Source of the DNA: Burkholderia diffusa
Lineage (GTDB): Bacteria; Pseudomonadota; Gammaproteobacteria; Burkholderiales; Burkholderiaceae
Assembly: GCF_902499115.1 (NCBI RefSeq)
Contig: NZ_CABVPN010000055.1
Coordinates: 1 to 9,427 of the forward strand
DNA: 9,427 nt
Direction: 5' to 3'
The notes below the pieces were generated by a model. It saw only the letters and a list, made by a program, of their open reading frames with translations, did no database searches and was not told the DNA's origin. The position numbers were made by a program, and so were the translations under genes. The first letter of the stretch is position 1. Each line of letters starts with the position of its first letter. Below, in pieces: positions 1-5,981 of this stretch.

Positions 1-15
1 ATGCTGACGTCTCCC

Positions 16-67
16 GTTCCGTTGACGTCAACATGCTACGTGAACATAGACCAGTTAACAACGGAAC
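16..67. repeat. Nested palindrome and 9-bp inverted repeat near left edge
   Basis: Seen directly: GTTGACGTCAAC at 21-32 is a perfect 12-bp palindrome. It overlaps the left arm of a perfect 9-bp inverted repeat, GTTCCGTTG at 16-24 and CAACGGAAC at 59-67. No T-run follows on either strand, so a Rho-independent terminator is unlikely. It could be a binding site for a regulator or recombinase, or the edge of an element lying outside the window. No function is assigned. Confidence 0.5.
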
Positions 68-92
68 AGGACACTAGTCTACCCTCTAGCGA

Positions 93-119
93 TTACTGCC
101 CACTCCATGTGGGCAGTAA
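93..119. repeat. Perfect 11-bp inverted repeat with 5-nt spacer
   Basis: TTACTGCCCAC at 93-103 is repeated as its exact reverse complement at 109-119, around the spacer TCCAT. An 11-bp perfect stem with a 5-nt loop would be a very stable hairpin, but neither strand carries a following T-tract. The geometry also fits a dyad protein-binding site or a recombinase core. The nearest supported gene starts at 467. Confidence 0.6.
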
Positions 120-429
120 GCCTTGCAGCCCTTGCTTCTGGAATCCACTGCGCCTCCTCGGGTGGATAACATACGGACTGAATGGCATCCTGTTTGCATT
201 CGGAACGGAGAACCTTTGTGGGAAGGCGCTTCCGCAAACACTAGGCTTCGGCTGCGGGATGGCTCGTGGTGCAGGCCGTGCGAGTGGCAATGCACCGGAT
301 GCGGGATACAGGCGGATGCACGCCCATAGACCCCACTCGCTCTCTCACTCGAATCCAAGGGTTGACCAAAAAGGGCACAACGGGGCTTTTCGCACGTCTC
401 CACAACAGCCGCTCAATGTCTCGCGTAGC
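120..429. other. No supported gene
   Basis: Open frames cross this stretch on both strands, but none has a convincing ribosome binding site or recognisable protein features. The one leading into the 467-1063 gene has an Arg/His/Thr-rich translation from 266 to about 415, typical of read-through of non-coding high-GC DNA. I see no RNA gene or insertion-sequence end here. Confidence 0.4.
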
Positions 430-448
430 TTTTGCAGACGTCGCAAAA
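430..448. promoter_or_regulatory. Dyad TTTTGC-N7-GCAAAA just upstream of a ribosome binding site
   Basis: Perfect 6-bp arms at 430-435 and 443-448 flank AGACGTC. The dyad ends 2 bp before the Shine-Dalgarno-like GAAGGA at 451-456 of the following gene. The position suits an operator or a 5'-UTR hairpin. The regulatory role is inferred from position only. Confidence 0.3.
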
Positions 449-466
449 CAGAAGGATAACGAAATA

Positions 467-1063
467 ATGAGACACAGCGACACTATGATTCGTGCGTCCA
501 AACTCGTGCCATACGGGTCGCGCCTTGCTTGCGCGGCGCGCTCCACTTCCGAGTCGATAGAGTTGGTGCCGATCGACTCAATCATGTCAAACGAAAATAT
601 TGAATCACCGCTCGACCACTTCCTTGTCTGGTACTCCTCACTGCCGACGGAACAGCAAGAAATCATCGCCTTGAGTGCGCATTTCATTCCAGGTTTCAAC
701 ATTGACGTCGCAGAAGCGATCGAGAAGAGCAACGCAGCAGTTCTCTTTGCTGATCGTGTTGTGTCATATAGAGACCGCTCATCGAGCGAACGCTGTGCAG
801 CAACGGTCCTTCACTTGTGCCTCGAACATATCGCGTTTGCTAACCAAGGTACCGGCAATTGGCGTGAGCGACAGGCAGCCCTTCGCGAGTATGCCGACGA
901 CTTTGGATATCCGGTGCTTCACGATGCAGCAAACGCTGCACAATTTAAGCACGCGCAGTGGGTGCAAACTCGCAAGAAGTGGAATCAGCTGAAAGCTGGC
1001 CCGTTCTCCATTGATGCCATCTCAAACTTTCGGGTCTTCGGTCCAAGCGGAGCCGCCCCCTGA
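467..1063 (+). CDS. Hypothetical protein, 198 aa
   Basis: I do not recognise the family. The frame is open much further upstream. I chose the ATG at 467 because GAAGGA (451-456) sits 10 nt before it and because the sequence before it reads like non-coding DNA. A later ATG at 584 would give a 159-aa product starting MSNENIESPLDHFLVWYSS, which looks like a natural N-terminus, so the start is unsettled. The protein looks soluble, with no signal peptide or membrane segment. Its central part (about residues 50-140) looks helical with alternating acidic and hydrophobic residues, and the C-terminal third is rich in basic and aromatic residues (QTRKKWNQLK). It stands alone: cynR begins 420 bp downstream on the same strand with its own promoter region. 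Real-gene status rests on length and composition only. Confidence 0.5.
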   Translation: MRHSDTMIRASKLVPYGSRLACAARSTSESIELVPIDSIMSNENIESPLDHFLVWYSSLPTEQQEIIALSAHFIPGFNIDVAEAIEKSNAAVLFADRVVSYRDRSSSERCAATVLHLCLEHIAFANQGTGNWRERQAALREYADDFGYPVLHDAANAAQFKHAQWVQTRKKWNQLKAGPFSIDAISNFRVFGPSGAAP

Positions 1064-1332
1064 AACGCCGGACACGGTCACCAACCTACGATAACGGGAA
1101 GGCATACGACTGTGGTTTTGACCAACACTGTTGTAAGACTCGGGCAACACATCGCCCGGCGTTTCGCCGCTGAGCAAACGAACGGTCGAAGGTCCGCGCG
1201 ACCGCACGACACAGAGCGGGAGGTCGATGGCAAGCAGAAAAGGCGGACACGATGGTCGCTCGAACGAAGATCATTAGGAAAGTCTACGAACCAAAATAAT
1301 TTTCCTCAGCTCGAGCGTACTAGCGGCCCGGT
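1064..1332. other. Intergenic, no supported gene
   Basis: Short open frames occur on both strands, but none shows a good ribosome binding site or a recognisable protein. The stretch lies between the unknown 467-1063 gene and the cynT-like relic, so a breakpoint that removed most of cynT probably falls near 1330. No insertion-sequence end could be identified at that edge. Confidence 0.4.
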
Positions 1333-1368
1333 TCAGCGTATCCGCAACCCATCGACGACCTCCCTCAT
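1333..1368 (-). pseudogene. cynT: 5' relic of a cynT-like carbonic anhydrase gene (about 9 codons)
   Basis: Reading the minus strand from ATG at 1368 gives MREVVDGLR before the frame stops at 1333. The intact cynT at 5128 starts MQEIIDGFL, with a similar codon-by-codon pattern (18 of 27 bases identical by eye). The bases before the two ATGs also match: CATGATCGGCT at 1366-1376 versus CATGGTCAGCT at 5126-5136, 9 of 11. The relic sits divergently in front of a full cynR, exactly where cynT belongs in a cynR-cynT pair, and behind a promoter resembling that of the working cynT. Homology ends abruptly after about nine codons. The match is short, so the call leans heavily on arrangement. Confidence 0.5.
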
Positions 1369-1405
1369 GATCGGCTTGGATGCGTGCCTTGATTCGATGG
1401 ATGAA

Positions 1406-1470
1406 GGATGGACGCGAATTTCAATAGCGTCCAAGCCTGGTTTGCGATAGATTCGATAGGGATAGCCAAT
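1406..1470 (-). promoter_or_regulatory. CynR operator and relic cynT promoter, copy A
   Basis: On the minus strand TTGGAC (1429-1434) and CCATCC (1406-1411) are 17 bp apart, like -35 and -10 boxes. The 15-bp ATAGGGATAGCCAAT at 1456-1470 has the LysR-type T-N11-A layout and an imperfect dyad. TTTGCGAT lies at 1441-1448. The same elements occur in the same spacing upstream of the intact cynT (5190-5254). Here the promoter has lost its cynT. The operator also lies just before cynR, so it may still serve CynR autoregulation. Confidence 0.6.
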
Positions 1471-1486
1471 AGGTGAGGGAATTCCC

Positions 1487-2374
1487 GTGCTGCTACGTCA
1501 TATCCGTTACTTCCTTGCAGTAGCAGAACAGAAGAACTTCACGCGCGCTGCCGAGGCGCTTCATGTATCGCAGCCCACCTTGTCGCAGCAGATCCGGCAG
1601 CTCGAGGACACCCTGGGAACACCGCTGTTCGACCGTTCCGGCAGAACTGTGCACCTGACCGACGCGGGCGAAGCGTGGATGCGTTATGCCAAGCTCGCGC
1701 TACAGGACCTTGACGCAGGGGTGAGGGCGATACACGACGTGGCGGAATTGAGTCGGGGCAGCCTGCGTTTCGCAGTAACGCCGACCTTTACGGCTTCCTT
1801 GGTCGGGCCGGTCGTCGATGGCTTCCACCAGCTGCATCCTGGCATCAGGATCGATATCCGCGAACTCACACAGGATCAGATGGAGGCGCAGCTTGCAGAC
1901 GACAGGCTTGATATCGGTGTCGCATTCCATCCGGCCTCTTCGGTCGACATCGAAAGCCAACCCCTCTGCGCGGAAACGCTGAGCCTGGTGGTAGGCCGCA
2001 ACCACCCGCGTGCCGCACGCCGCAAGGCACTCGCGGGGCCTGACTTTGGCAAGGAGCCGTTGGTCTTGCTGAACGACACATTCGCGACGCGCCGGTTCAT
2101 CGATGAGCATTTTGCGCGTCACGCTATTCGACCGCTTGTCGCAATCGAAGTGGATACGATCGGTGCAATCGTTGAGATCGTGCGTCGCGGCCAGCTGGCG
2201 ACGGTTCTCCCTGATCACATCGCACGCGTGCAAGAGGGCCTACATCCCGTGCCGCTCTATCCCCCTCTGCCAACGCGTACGGCTGCCGTCTTAGAGCGCA
2301 AGGGTGCGTATCGCACTGCGGCAAGCAGGGCGTTCTTACAACTACTGACTGAGCGGTTCGGAAAGCCGACGTGA
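1487..2374 (+). CDS. cynR: LysR-family transcriptional regulator, CynR type
   Basis: Cytoplasmic activator of cyanate-degradation genes, responding to cyanate in the characterised E. coli system. The 295-aa length is normal for LysR proteins. An N-terminal winged helix-turn-helix (residues about 4-61, with FTRAAEALHVSQPTLSQQI) is followed by the effector-binding domain (about 90-290). Features shared with E. coli CynR as I recall it include LFDRSGR, RAIHDVA, FAVTPTFT and the TATVLPDHIA-like region near residue 245. The start is GTG at 1487, preceded by GTGAGGGA at 1473-1480. Unusually it does not adjoin the cynTS it should control: the divergent gene is only a cynT relic, and the working cynTS is about 2.7 kb further on, next to a truncated second cynR. 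Control of cynTS would have to act in trans. Family assignment is strong; the cyanate role is inferred from similarity and the linked cynTS. Confidence 0.85.
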   Translation: MLLRHIRYFLAVAEQKNFTRAAEALHVSQPTLSQQIRQLEDTLGTPLFDRSGRTVHLTDAGEAWMRYAKLALQDLDAGVRAIHDVAELSRGSLRFAVTPTFTASLVGPVVDGFHQLHPGIRIDIRELTQDQMEAQLADDRLDIGVAFHPASSVDIESQPLCAETLSLVVGRNHPRAARRKALAGPDFGKEPLVLLNDTFATRRFIDEHFARHAIRPLVAIEVDTIGAIVEIVRRGQLATVLPDHIARVQEGLHPVPLYPPLPTRTAAVLERKGAYRTAASRAFLQLLTERFGKPT

Positions 2375-2833
2375 CCTTCATCGACGCAGACAAAGATATC
2401 GACGGCGTCACGTAGCTGAATGACTCGCATCGAAGCTGATGCAGCGTCAGCGGATTGGCCTGCAACAGCGCGTTTTGCCGATATCATCGACCGGAAACCC
2501 GCTTTTGCTGACTCGTCCCGCCTCGGTAACGATTCATATTTCGGTGGCGACCCGCCTTGGCGCCGCTGCGGTAGCATGCGCGCCGACCGCGACACCTTCC
2601 ACTGCTGGGCGCTTAGTCAAACCGTCAGCCGAGTGTTTGCTGGCCGTAGATTCGGCGGTATCGGCAATGCCGATGTGGGCTGCGATCGAGGAAGCGTTCA
2701 CGATCGAATTCGGTGTGATCCTTGCCGCATTGGATGCTGCAACTGACGATCCGCCGGACATAAACTCATCGAGGCGACTCCCCCTTTGTGAGGCGGCATA
2801 CGACTCGCTTCGTCGCAGCCGCTTGGTCTGGCA
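2375..2833. other. No supported gene between cynR and the DUF4148-like gene
   Basis: Several frames are open, the longest running 2439-2885 on the plus strand, but it overlaps the end of the convergent minus-strand gene and lacks a clear ribosome binding site. A stretch of its translation around VDSAVSAMPMWAAIEEAF faintly recalls an acyl-carrier domain. I do not count that as support. The stretch may be degraded coding DNA. No terminator with a T-run was found after cynR. Confidence 0.4.
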
Positions 2834-3091
2834 TCACGAGCCGTGGAAAACCGTATCGTTCAGGCGTTGCCGCGTACCGTCCTGATCGGCCTGGATCAGC
2901 TCGTTGATCACGTCGCGGCGGGTCAGTGCGCGCGGGGCTTCCGGCGCTGCATTCCGCTGGATCAGCGGTACAGCGGAGTGGTAACCCGGTGAAGCCGCTT
3001 CTGCGGAAGAGGCAGCAAACGCGGTCGTGGTGGAAGTAGCCAGCGTGAGTGCCGACAGGACGTAAGAAATGTGACGGATGCTCTTGTTCAT
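2834..3091 (-). CDS. Small exported protein, DUF4148-like, 85 aa
   Basis: The N-terminus MNKSIRHISYVLSALTLATS with the following TTTAFA is a typical Sec signal peptide: two basic residues, a hydrophobic core, and likely cleavage after AFA (about residue 26), giving a periplasmic product of about 60 aa. Signal, length and the segment RALTRRDVINELIQ match the small DUF4148 proteins common in Burkholderia, which have no firm function. The usual DUF4148 tail, with a Tyr-Pro-rich segment, is replaced by RQRLNDTVFHGS, so this is either a divergent member or one with an altered C-terminus. I chose ATG at 3091 because AAGGAAAGGG precedes it by about 6 nt; longer starts would place residues before the signal peptide. 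It is monocistronic, with its own upstream region. Confidence 0.7.
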   Translation of the reverse strand: MNKSIRHISYVLSALTLATSTTTAFAASSAEAASPGYHSAVPLIQRNAAPEAPRALTRRDVINELIQADQDGTRQRLNDTVFHGS

Positions 3092-3235
3092 GATGTTTCC
3101 CTTTCCTTGTTTCGATATAAAATACGTAGTGCTAACAGTAAGGATGTTGCGGTTCATAGTTTCTGCTAGCCGAATCACCGGACGAGATTCGCGCACCTCC
3201 CGACAAAACTAGCAGTACCAGTGAACTTCAATACA

Positions 3236-3277
3236 CGCCCAACAATCCGTCGTTCTTCGCTACCGAATCGTTGGGCG
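3236..3277. repeat. Imperfect 14-bp inverted repeat in the gap before DUF1348
   Basis: CGCCCAACAATCCG at 3236-3249 faces CGAATCGTTGGGCG at 3264-3277, pairing 12 of 14 positions around a 14-nt loop. It lies just beyond the 3' end of the minus-strand cynTS-DUF1348 operon and upstream of the DUF4148-like gene. It may end transcription or protect the mRNA 3' end. There is no T-tract, so it is not a canonical Rho-independent terminator. Confidence 0.4.
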
Positions 3278-3311
3278 CTAATCGCTCACCGCGGCTGTAG
3301 CGATCCGGGCT

Positions 3312-3932
3312 TCAAAGTCCCAACTCGCTCAGCCCCGGATGATCGTCCGGCCGACGGCCTAGGGGCCAGTGATACTTGCGCTCGGATTCCTTGATCGGCA
3401 TATCGTTGATGCACGCATAGCGGCGCTGCATGAGGCCATCCTCGCCGAACTCCCAGTTCTCGTTGCCGTAGGAGCGGAACCAGTTGCCCGAGTCGTCGTG
3501 CCATTCGTACGCGTAGCGCACGGCAATGCGATTGCCGCCGAACGCCCACAGTTCCTTGATCAGACGATACTCGTGTTCCTTCTTCCACTTGCGCTCGAGG
3601 AACGCCTGCGCTTCCGCTCGATTGTTCGCGAACTCGGCGCGGTTGCGCCATTTCGTGTCGAGCGAATAGGCGAGCGCGACCTTAGCGGCGTCGCGCGAAT
3701 TCCAGCCGTCTTCCGCGAGACGGACTTTCTCGATGGCCGTCTCCAGCGTGAACGGCGGAAGCGGCGGACGAACTGCTGCGGGTGAAGTCATTTCGGAACT
3801 CCTTGTGGGGGACAGTGCGTTGTTGGTGCTCGACGTGGAGCGCGGCCCCGTCATCGTGCAACCCGAGAGGGCAAGGCCGCCCGAAGCAAGCGCGGCACCG
3901 GTGCTCAGTAAGAATTTTCGTCTTTGCATCAT
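3312..3932 (-). CDS. DUF1348 / NTF2-like protein with an N-terminal Tat-lipoprotein signal (206 aa)
   Basis: The C-terminal 160 residues are a full DUF1348 (NTF2-fold) protein: PPFTLETAIEKVRLAEDGWN, KWRNRAEF, KELWAFGGNRIAVRYAYEWH, SYGNENWEF and the ending HPGLSELGL. The biochemical role is unknown. In front, in frame, is MQRRKFLLSTGAALASGG followed by LALSGC, a twin-arginine signal with an LSGC lipobox; this N-terminus resembles those of Tat-exported YSC84/SYLF-type lipoproteins. Two starts are possible. ATG at 3932 (or 3929) lies 4 bp after the cynS stop with no Shine-Dalgarno, so it would need coupling to cynS. ATG at 3794 has AAGGAG 7 nt upstream and yields the normal cytosolic length. I infer that a deletion fused a lipoprotein signal to an intact DUF1348 gene. 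The inner start is probably the main one, and membrane anchoring of the long form is possible but unproven. Confidence 0.75.
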   Translation of the reverse strand: MMQRRKFLLSTGAALASGGLALSGCTMTGPRSTSSTNNALSPTRSSEMTSPAAVRPPLPPFTLETAIEKVRLAEDGWNSRDAAKVALAYSLDTKWRNRAEFANNRAEAQAFLERKWKKEHEYRLIKELWAFGGNRIAVRYAYEWHDDSGNWFRSYGNENWEFGEDGLMQRRYACINDMPIKESERKYHWPLGRRPDDHPGLSELGL

Positions 3933-3936
3933 GGGT

Positions 3937-4407
3937 TCAGAACGGTTTGGTCGGCAGATACTTGCCGTTGAGCGTGATGACGGCACGCTCGCCACCTTCC
4001 GGGTCCGGAACCTTCTGGATATCGAGTTTGAAGTTGATCGCGCTGATGATGCCGTCGCCGAATTTCTCGTGAACCAGCGCCTTCAACGTCGAGCCGTACA
4101 CCTGCACCATTTCGTAGAAGCGGTAGACGGTCGGATCGGTCGGCACGCCACCCGGAATGCTGCCGCGCACGGGAATGGTTTGCAGTAGGCGCACGGCGGC
4201 GGCGTCAAGCCCGAGGCGTTCGGCGACGAGCTTCGCCGCATTCTCCGGCAGCGCATGCTGACCGAGCAGCGCTGCTGTCGTGTATGCGAGGCTCAGGCCC
4301 GTGCCTTCGTTGATGGCTTCGAACGTAAGGTTCTTGCGCACCTTCGCGTCGACGATCGTTTCCGTCAGAGCTTCGCGTGCGTTCGGTGTGACTTGCGATT
4401 GGGTCAT
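3937..4407 (-). CDS. cynS: Cyanate hydratase (cyanase)
   Basis: Cytoplasmic decameric enzyme that reacts cyanate with bicarbonate to give carbamate and CO2, the carbamate then breaking down to ammonia and CO2. It detoxifies cyanate and supplies nitrogen. At 156 aa it equals E. coli CynS in length, and the known active-site residues fall at the same positions: Arg96 and Glu99 in YRFYEM and Ser122 in DGIISAINF. The N-terminal helical domain (1-85) contains GTGLSLAYTTAALLGQHALP, and the protein ends NGKYLPTKPF as expected. ATG at 4407 is preceded by AAGGAG with 7-nt spacing. It lies 61 bp downstream of cynT on the same strand, so the two form the usual cynTS pair, and it is followed after 4 bp by the lipoprotein-type start of the DUF1348 gene. 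It appears intact and functional. Confidence 0.96.
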   Translation of the reverse strand: MTQSQVTPNAREALTETIVDAKVRKNLTFEAINEGTGLSLAYTTAALLGQHALPENAAKLVAERLGLDAAAVRLLQTIPVRGSIPGGVPTDPTVYRFYEMVQVYGSTLKALVHEKFGDGIISAINFKLDIQKVPDPEGGERAVITLNGKYLPTKPF

Positions 4408-4468
4408 GATGTTGCTCCTTGAGTAAATCAACCTAGTGAGATCGGCAGTCGGTATGACGAGCCGGGAA

Positions 4469-5128
4469 TCAGAGCGCAGCCACGCATTCGGCGGGCGTCG
4501 CGGTGACATCGGGATGCGCGGCGAGCGGCACGAACTGGCGAGTCGCGGCGTCGAGCGCGTCGATCGAGCCGGATTCGATGTCGTAGACCCATCCGTGCAA
4601 ATTGAGGCGGCCTTGCGCGAGTCCCAGTGCAACGGAGGGATGGGTCTTGAGGTTGTCGAGCTGTGCGATGACGTTCTCGCGCACCATCGAGTCGACGCGC
4701 TCGCGCTCGCCTGCATGTTCACGCGCCTCGTTGACGAGCTTCGCCGAGTCGGCGTAGCGCAGCCAGTTCGCGACGGCGGGCATATGGTCGAGGCACTTGC
4801 ACGTTGCGACGGCCGTCATCGCGCCGCAGTCCGAGTGGCCGCAGATCACCACATCCGTCACGCCGAGCGCGGCCACTGCATATTCGACGGTAGCCGAAAC
4901 GCCACCCGGCTCGGGACCGAACGAAGGCACGATGTTGCCGGCGTTGCGGATTACGAACAAATCGCCCGGTTCGCGCTGCGTGACCAGTTCGGGAACCATG
5001 CGGCTATCGGAACAGGAAATGAACAGGGTGCGCGGCGTCTGGCTGGTGGCCAGCTTGCGGAACAACTCCCTGCGTGCCGGCATGATGTCCCGTTGAAACT
5101 TCAGAAAACCGTCGATGATCTCTTGCAT
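4469..5128 (-). CDS. cynT: Beta-class carbonic anhydrase
   Basis: Cytoplasmic zinc enzyme interconverting CO2 and bicarbonate. Beside cyanase it regenerates the bicarbonate that cyanase consumes, so the cell does not lose it as CO2 during cyanate breakdown. Zinc ligands and active-site residues are visible: Cys39, Asp41 and Arg43 in SCSDSRM, and His98 and Cys101 in CGHSDCGAM. These numbers match E. coli CynT when translation starts at 5128, which supports that ATG over the one at 5140. A GGAG about 6 nt before it, inside the upstream ATG-GAG codons, also fits. The 219-aa length is normal. It is first gene of the cynT-cynS-DUF1348 operon. Its divergent partner should be cynR, but here that gene is cut to 25 codons. 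It appears intact and functional. Confidence 0.95.
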   Translation of the reverse strand: MQEIIDGFLKFQRDIMPARRELFRKLATSQTPRTLFISCSDSRMVPELVTQREPGDLFVIRNAGNIVPSFGPEPGGVSATVEYAVAALGVTDVVICGHSDCGAMTAVATCKCLDHMPAVANWLRYADSAKLVNEAREHAGERERVDSMVRENVIAQLDNLKTHPSVALGLAQGRLNLHGWVYDIESGSIDALDAATRQFVPLAAHPDVTATPAECVAAL

Positions 5129-5189
5129 GGTCAGCTCCATTCAGTCTGGCGTTCGTCGCCGCGTCGGTCAGTGCGATGCGTTGAACAGA

Positions 5190-5254
5190 GAATGGACCTG
5201 TTCCGTCATAGTGTCCAAGACGGGTTTGTGATGCTAACCATAGGAAAGACCAAT
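5190..5254 (-). promoter_or_regulatory. cynT promoter with LysR-type CynR operator, copy B
   Basis: On the minus strand TTGGAC (5213-5218) and CCATTC (5190-5195) are 17 bp apart and would start transcription near 5183. The 15-bp ATAGGAAAGACCAAT at 5240-5254 has the T-N11-A pattern of LysR recognition sites and is centred about 64 bp upstream of that start, the usual distance for LysR activators. TTTGTGAT at 5225-5232 is a further shared block. Every element recurs in the same spacing at 1406-1470 in front of the intact cynR. That conservation supports a functional site; the -10 box itself is a weak match. Confidence 0.6.
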
Positions 5255-5280
5255 TGTTGTCGGGCACAAGGAAATTCGCC

Positions 5281-5355
5281 GTGCTGTTGTGTGATGTCCG
5301 TTACTTCCTGGCCGTCCCGGAACACCGCAATTTCACGTGCGCCGCCGAGGCACTG
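5281..5355 (+). pseudogene. cynR: Truncated second cynR (first ~25 codons)
   Basis: The GTG at 5281, with AAGGA at 5269-5273, opens a frame reading VRYFLAVPEHRNFTCAAEAL, which aligns without gaps to IRYFLAVAEQKNFTRAAEAL of the intact cynR. Homology stops at about 5355, before the recognition helix. The frame then runs into unrelated DNA and ends near 5436. Orientation (divergent from cynT) and the promoter between them show this was the original cynR of the working operon. It diverged from the intact copy before truncation, as many third positions and some residues differ, including R to C changes. It cannot make a DNA-binding protein. Confidence 0.85.
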
Positions 5356-5601
5356 CTCGATCATCGCGAGCAGCACCTTGGCTACGATGTGGTCGGGCTC
5401 GATCGTCCAGAAGCCACGCATCCGGTTTGCTTTTGAGCCAGAGCTACGGTTGGCTCTGTATTTGGCGTCGTTAATGTCTATGCTGGTGTGCTCTTCGAAG
5501 AACAGCGAAAACGTGCGGTCTGAGAAGTCAAGCACGTAGCCGAGGCCCATGCCGAGCAAGCGCTCAAGTTTTCGCTGTTCGATCGAGGACAGGGTTGCCA
5601 T
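5356..5601 (-). pseudogene. 5' relic of an unknown, possibly abortive-infection-type gene (~82 codons)
   Basis: From ATG at 5601 the minus strand reads MATLSSIEQRKLERLLGMG, then YVLDFSDRTFSLFFEEHTSI and later GSKANRMRGFW. This looks like a well-conserved N-terminal domain that I associate, from memory, with phage-defence abortive-infection-type proteins; that link is tentative. The sense of the protein is lost at about 5356, where the frame enters the antisense of the truncated cynR and continues to a stop at 5206. The frame is thus a chimera of about 130 aa, and the downstream domain that would define function is gone. No strong ribosome binding site precedes 5601. The 5' end may still be expressed, but the parent function is very unlikely. 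Confidence 0.45.
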
Positions 5602-5788
5602 GTTGTGTCTCGCTATCTTGGCCGGTCTGTCGACGATTGTACTGAGGAACAGCGATCGCAAAGGGACGCAGGCGAGCGTAAGCCAGCGGTAGGCGCCCCC
5701 GTCGCGTGTTCCGGGCGCGCCCCCTTGTCGGGAGCTGCCTCTTCCTGCGGAGGGCGATCAAGCTGTGGACGAAATTCTTGCCCCTGGT

Positions 5789-5810
5789 TCGATATTTCGA
5801 CCATTATCGA
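5789..5810. promoter_or_regulatory. ArsR-type operator TCGATA-N10-TATCGA
   Basis: Perfect 6-bp inverted arms at 5789-5794 and 5805-5810 lie just upstream of the arsR start codon at 5814. AT-rich dyads of this kind directly before arsR are typical operators of ArsR repressors of the type whose N-terminus is METNQ. The operator outlives its repressor here, because the arsR gene behind it is truncated. Confidence 0.5.
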
Positions 5811-5813
5811 GTC

Positions 5814-5888
5814 ATGGAAACGAACCAAACCATTGCCGCCCTTGCGGCACTCGCCCACGAATCCCGGCTCGCCGTGTTTCGTGCACTT
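5814..5888 (+). pseudogene. arsR: arsR 5' relic (~25 codons)
   Basis: The frame starts METNQTIAALAALAHESRLA and continues VFRAL, the standard N-terminus of metalloregulatory ArsR repressors that control arsenic resistance. After about residue 25 the ArsR helix-turn-helix and metal-binding parts are missing. The sequence changes to the 3' end of arsH in a different frame, and the arsR frame then runs to a stop at 6050. The junction lies between about 5878 and 5890 and reads sensibly in both genes over about ten bases (TTTCGTGCACTTGG), compatible with deletion at a short shared sequence. It cannot act as a repressor. Confidence 0.75.
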
Positions 5889-5961
5889 GGTCGATCGGTA
5901 CAGCGAGCGCAAGGAAAGCTCCGAGGAACTGTCGGAGCGCGTGAATCAGCGAGTTATCTAG
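5878..5961 (+). pseudogene. arsH: arsH 3' relic (last ~27 codons)
   Basis: The frame reads FVHLVDRYSERKESSEELSE and ends RVNQRVI with a stop at 5959-5961. This matches the conserved C-terminus of ArsH, an NADPH-dependent FMN oxidoreductase that oxidises trivalent organoarsenicals (DRYSERKES and VNQR are its typical tail). Everything before these residues is missing; the piece joins directly, out of frame, to the start of arsR. The intervening ars genes were therefore removed by one deletion. Only the tail remains, so no enzyme is made. Confidence 0.65.
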
Positions 5962-5981
5962 AATCCAGCCAAGGAGTGAGG

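Noticed and set aside
1..459. Plus-strand open frame of about 150 codons from the first base
   Set aside because: Starts at the window edge with no ribosome binding site; translation is Cys/Pro/Arg/His-rich and unlike a protein, and it overlaps the dyad cluster.
266..466. N-terminal extension of the 467-1063 gene
   Set aside because: No Shine-Dalgarno at 266 and low-complexity Arg/Thr/His composition; the GAAGGA before 467 gives a better start.
1112..1450. 112-codon plus-strand frame upstream of cynR
   Set aside because: Runs through the cynT relic and the conserved cyn promoter region, and has no recognisable protein features.
2439..2885. 148-codon plus-strand frame with a faint acyl-carrier-like segment (VDSAVSAMPMWAAIEEAF)
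   Set aside because: The likeness is short and lacks the Asp-Ser-Leu context of a phosphopantetheine site; the frame overlaps the convergent DUF4148-like gene and has no clear start.
4436..5539. Long plus-strand frame (367 codons)
   Set aside because: It is antisense to cynT and to the cyn promoter, both of which are strongly supported; the long opening is a high-GC artefact.
5706..5813. Upstream start for the arsR relic frame
   Set aside because: The ATG at 5814 gives the standard ArsR N-terminus METNQ, and the operator dyad lies just before it.
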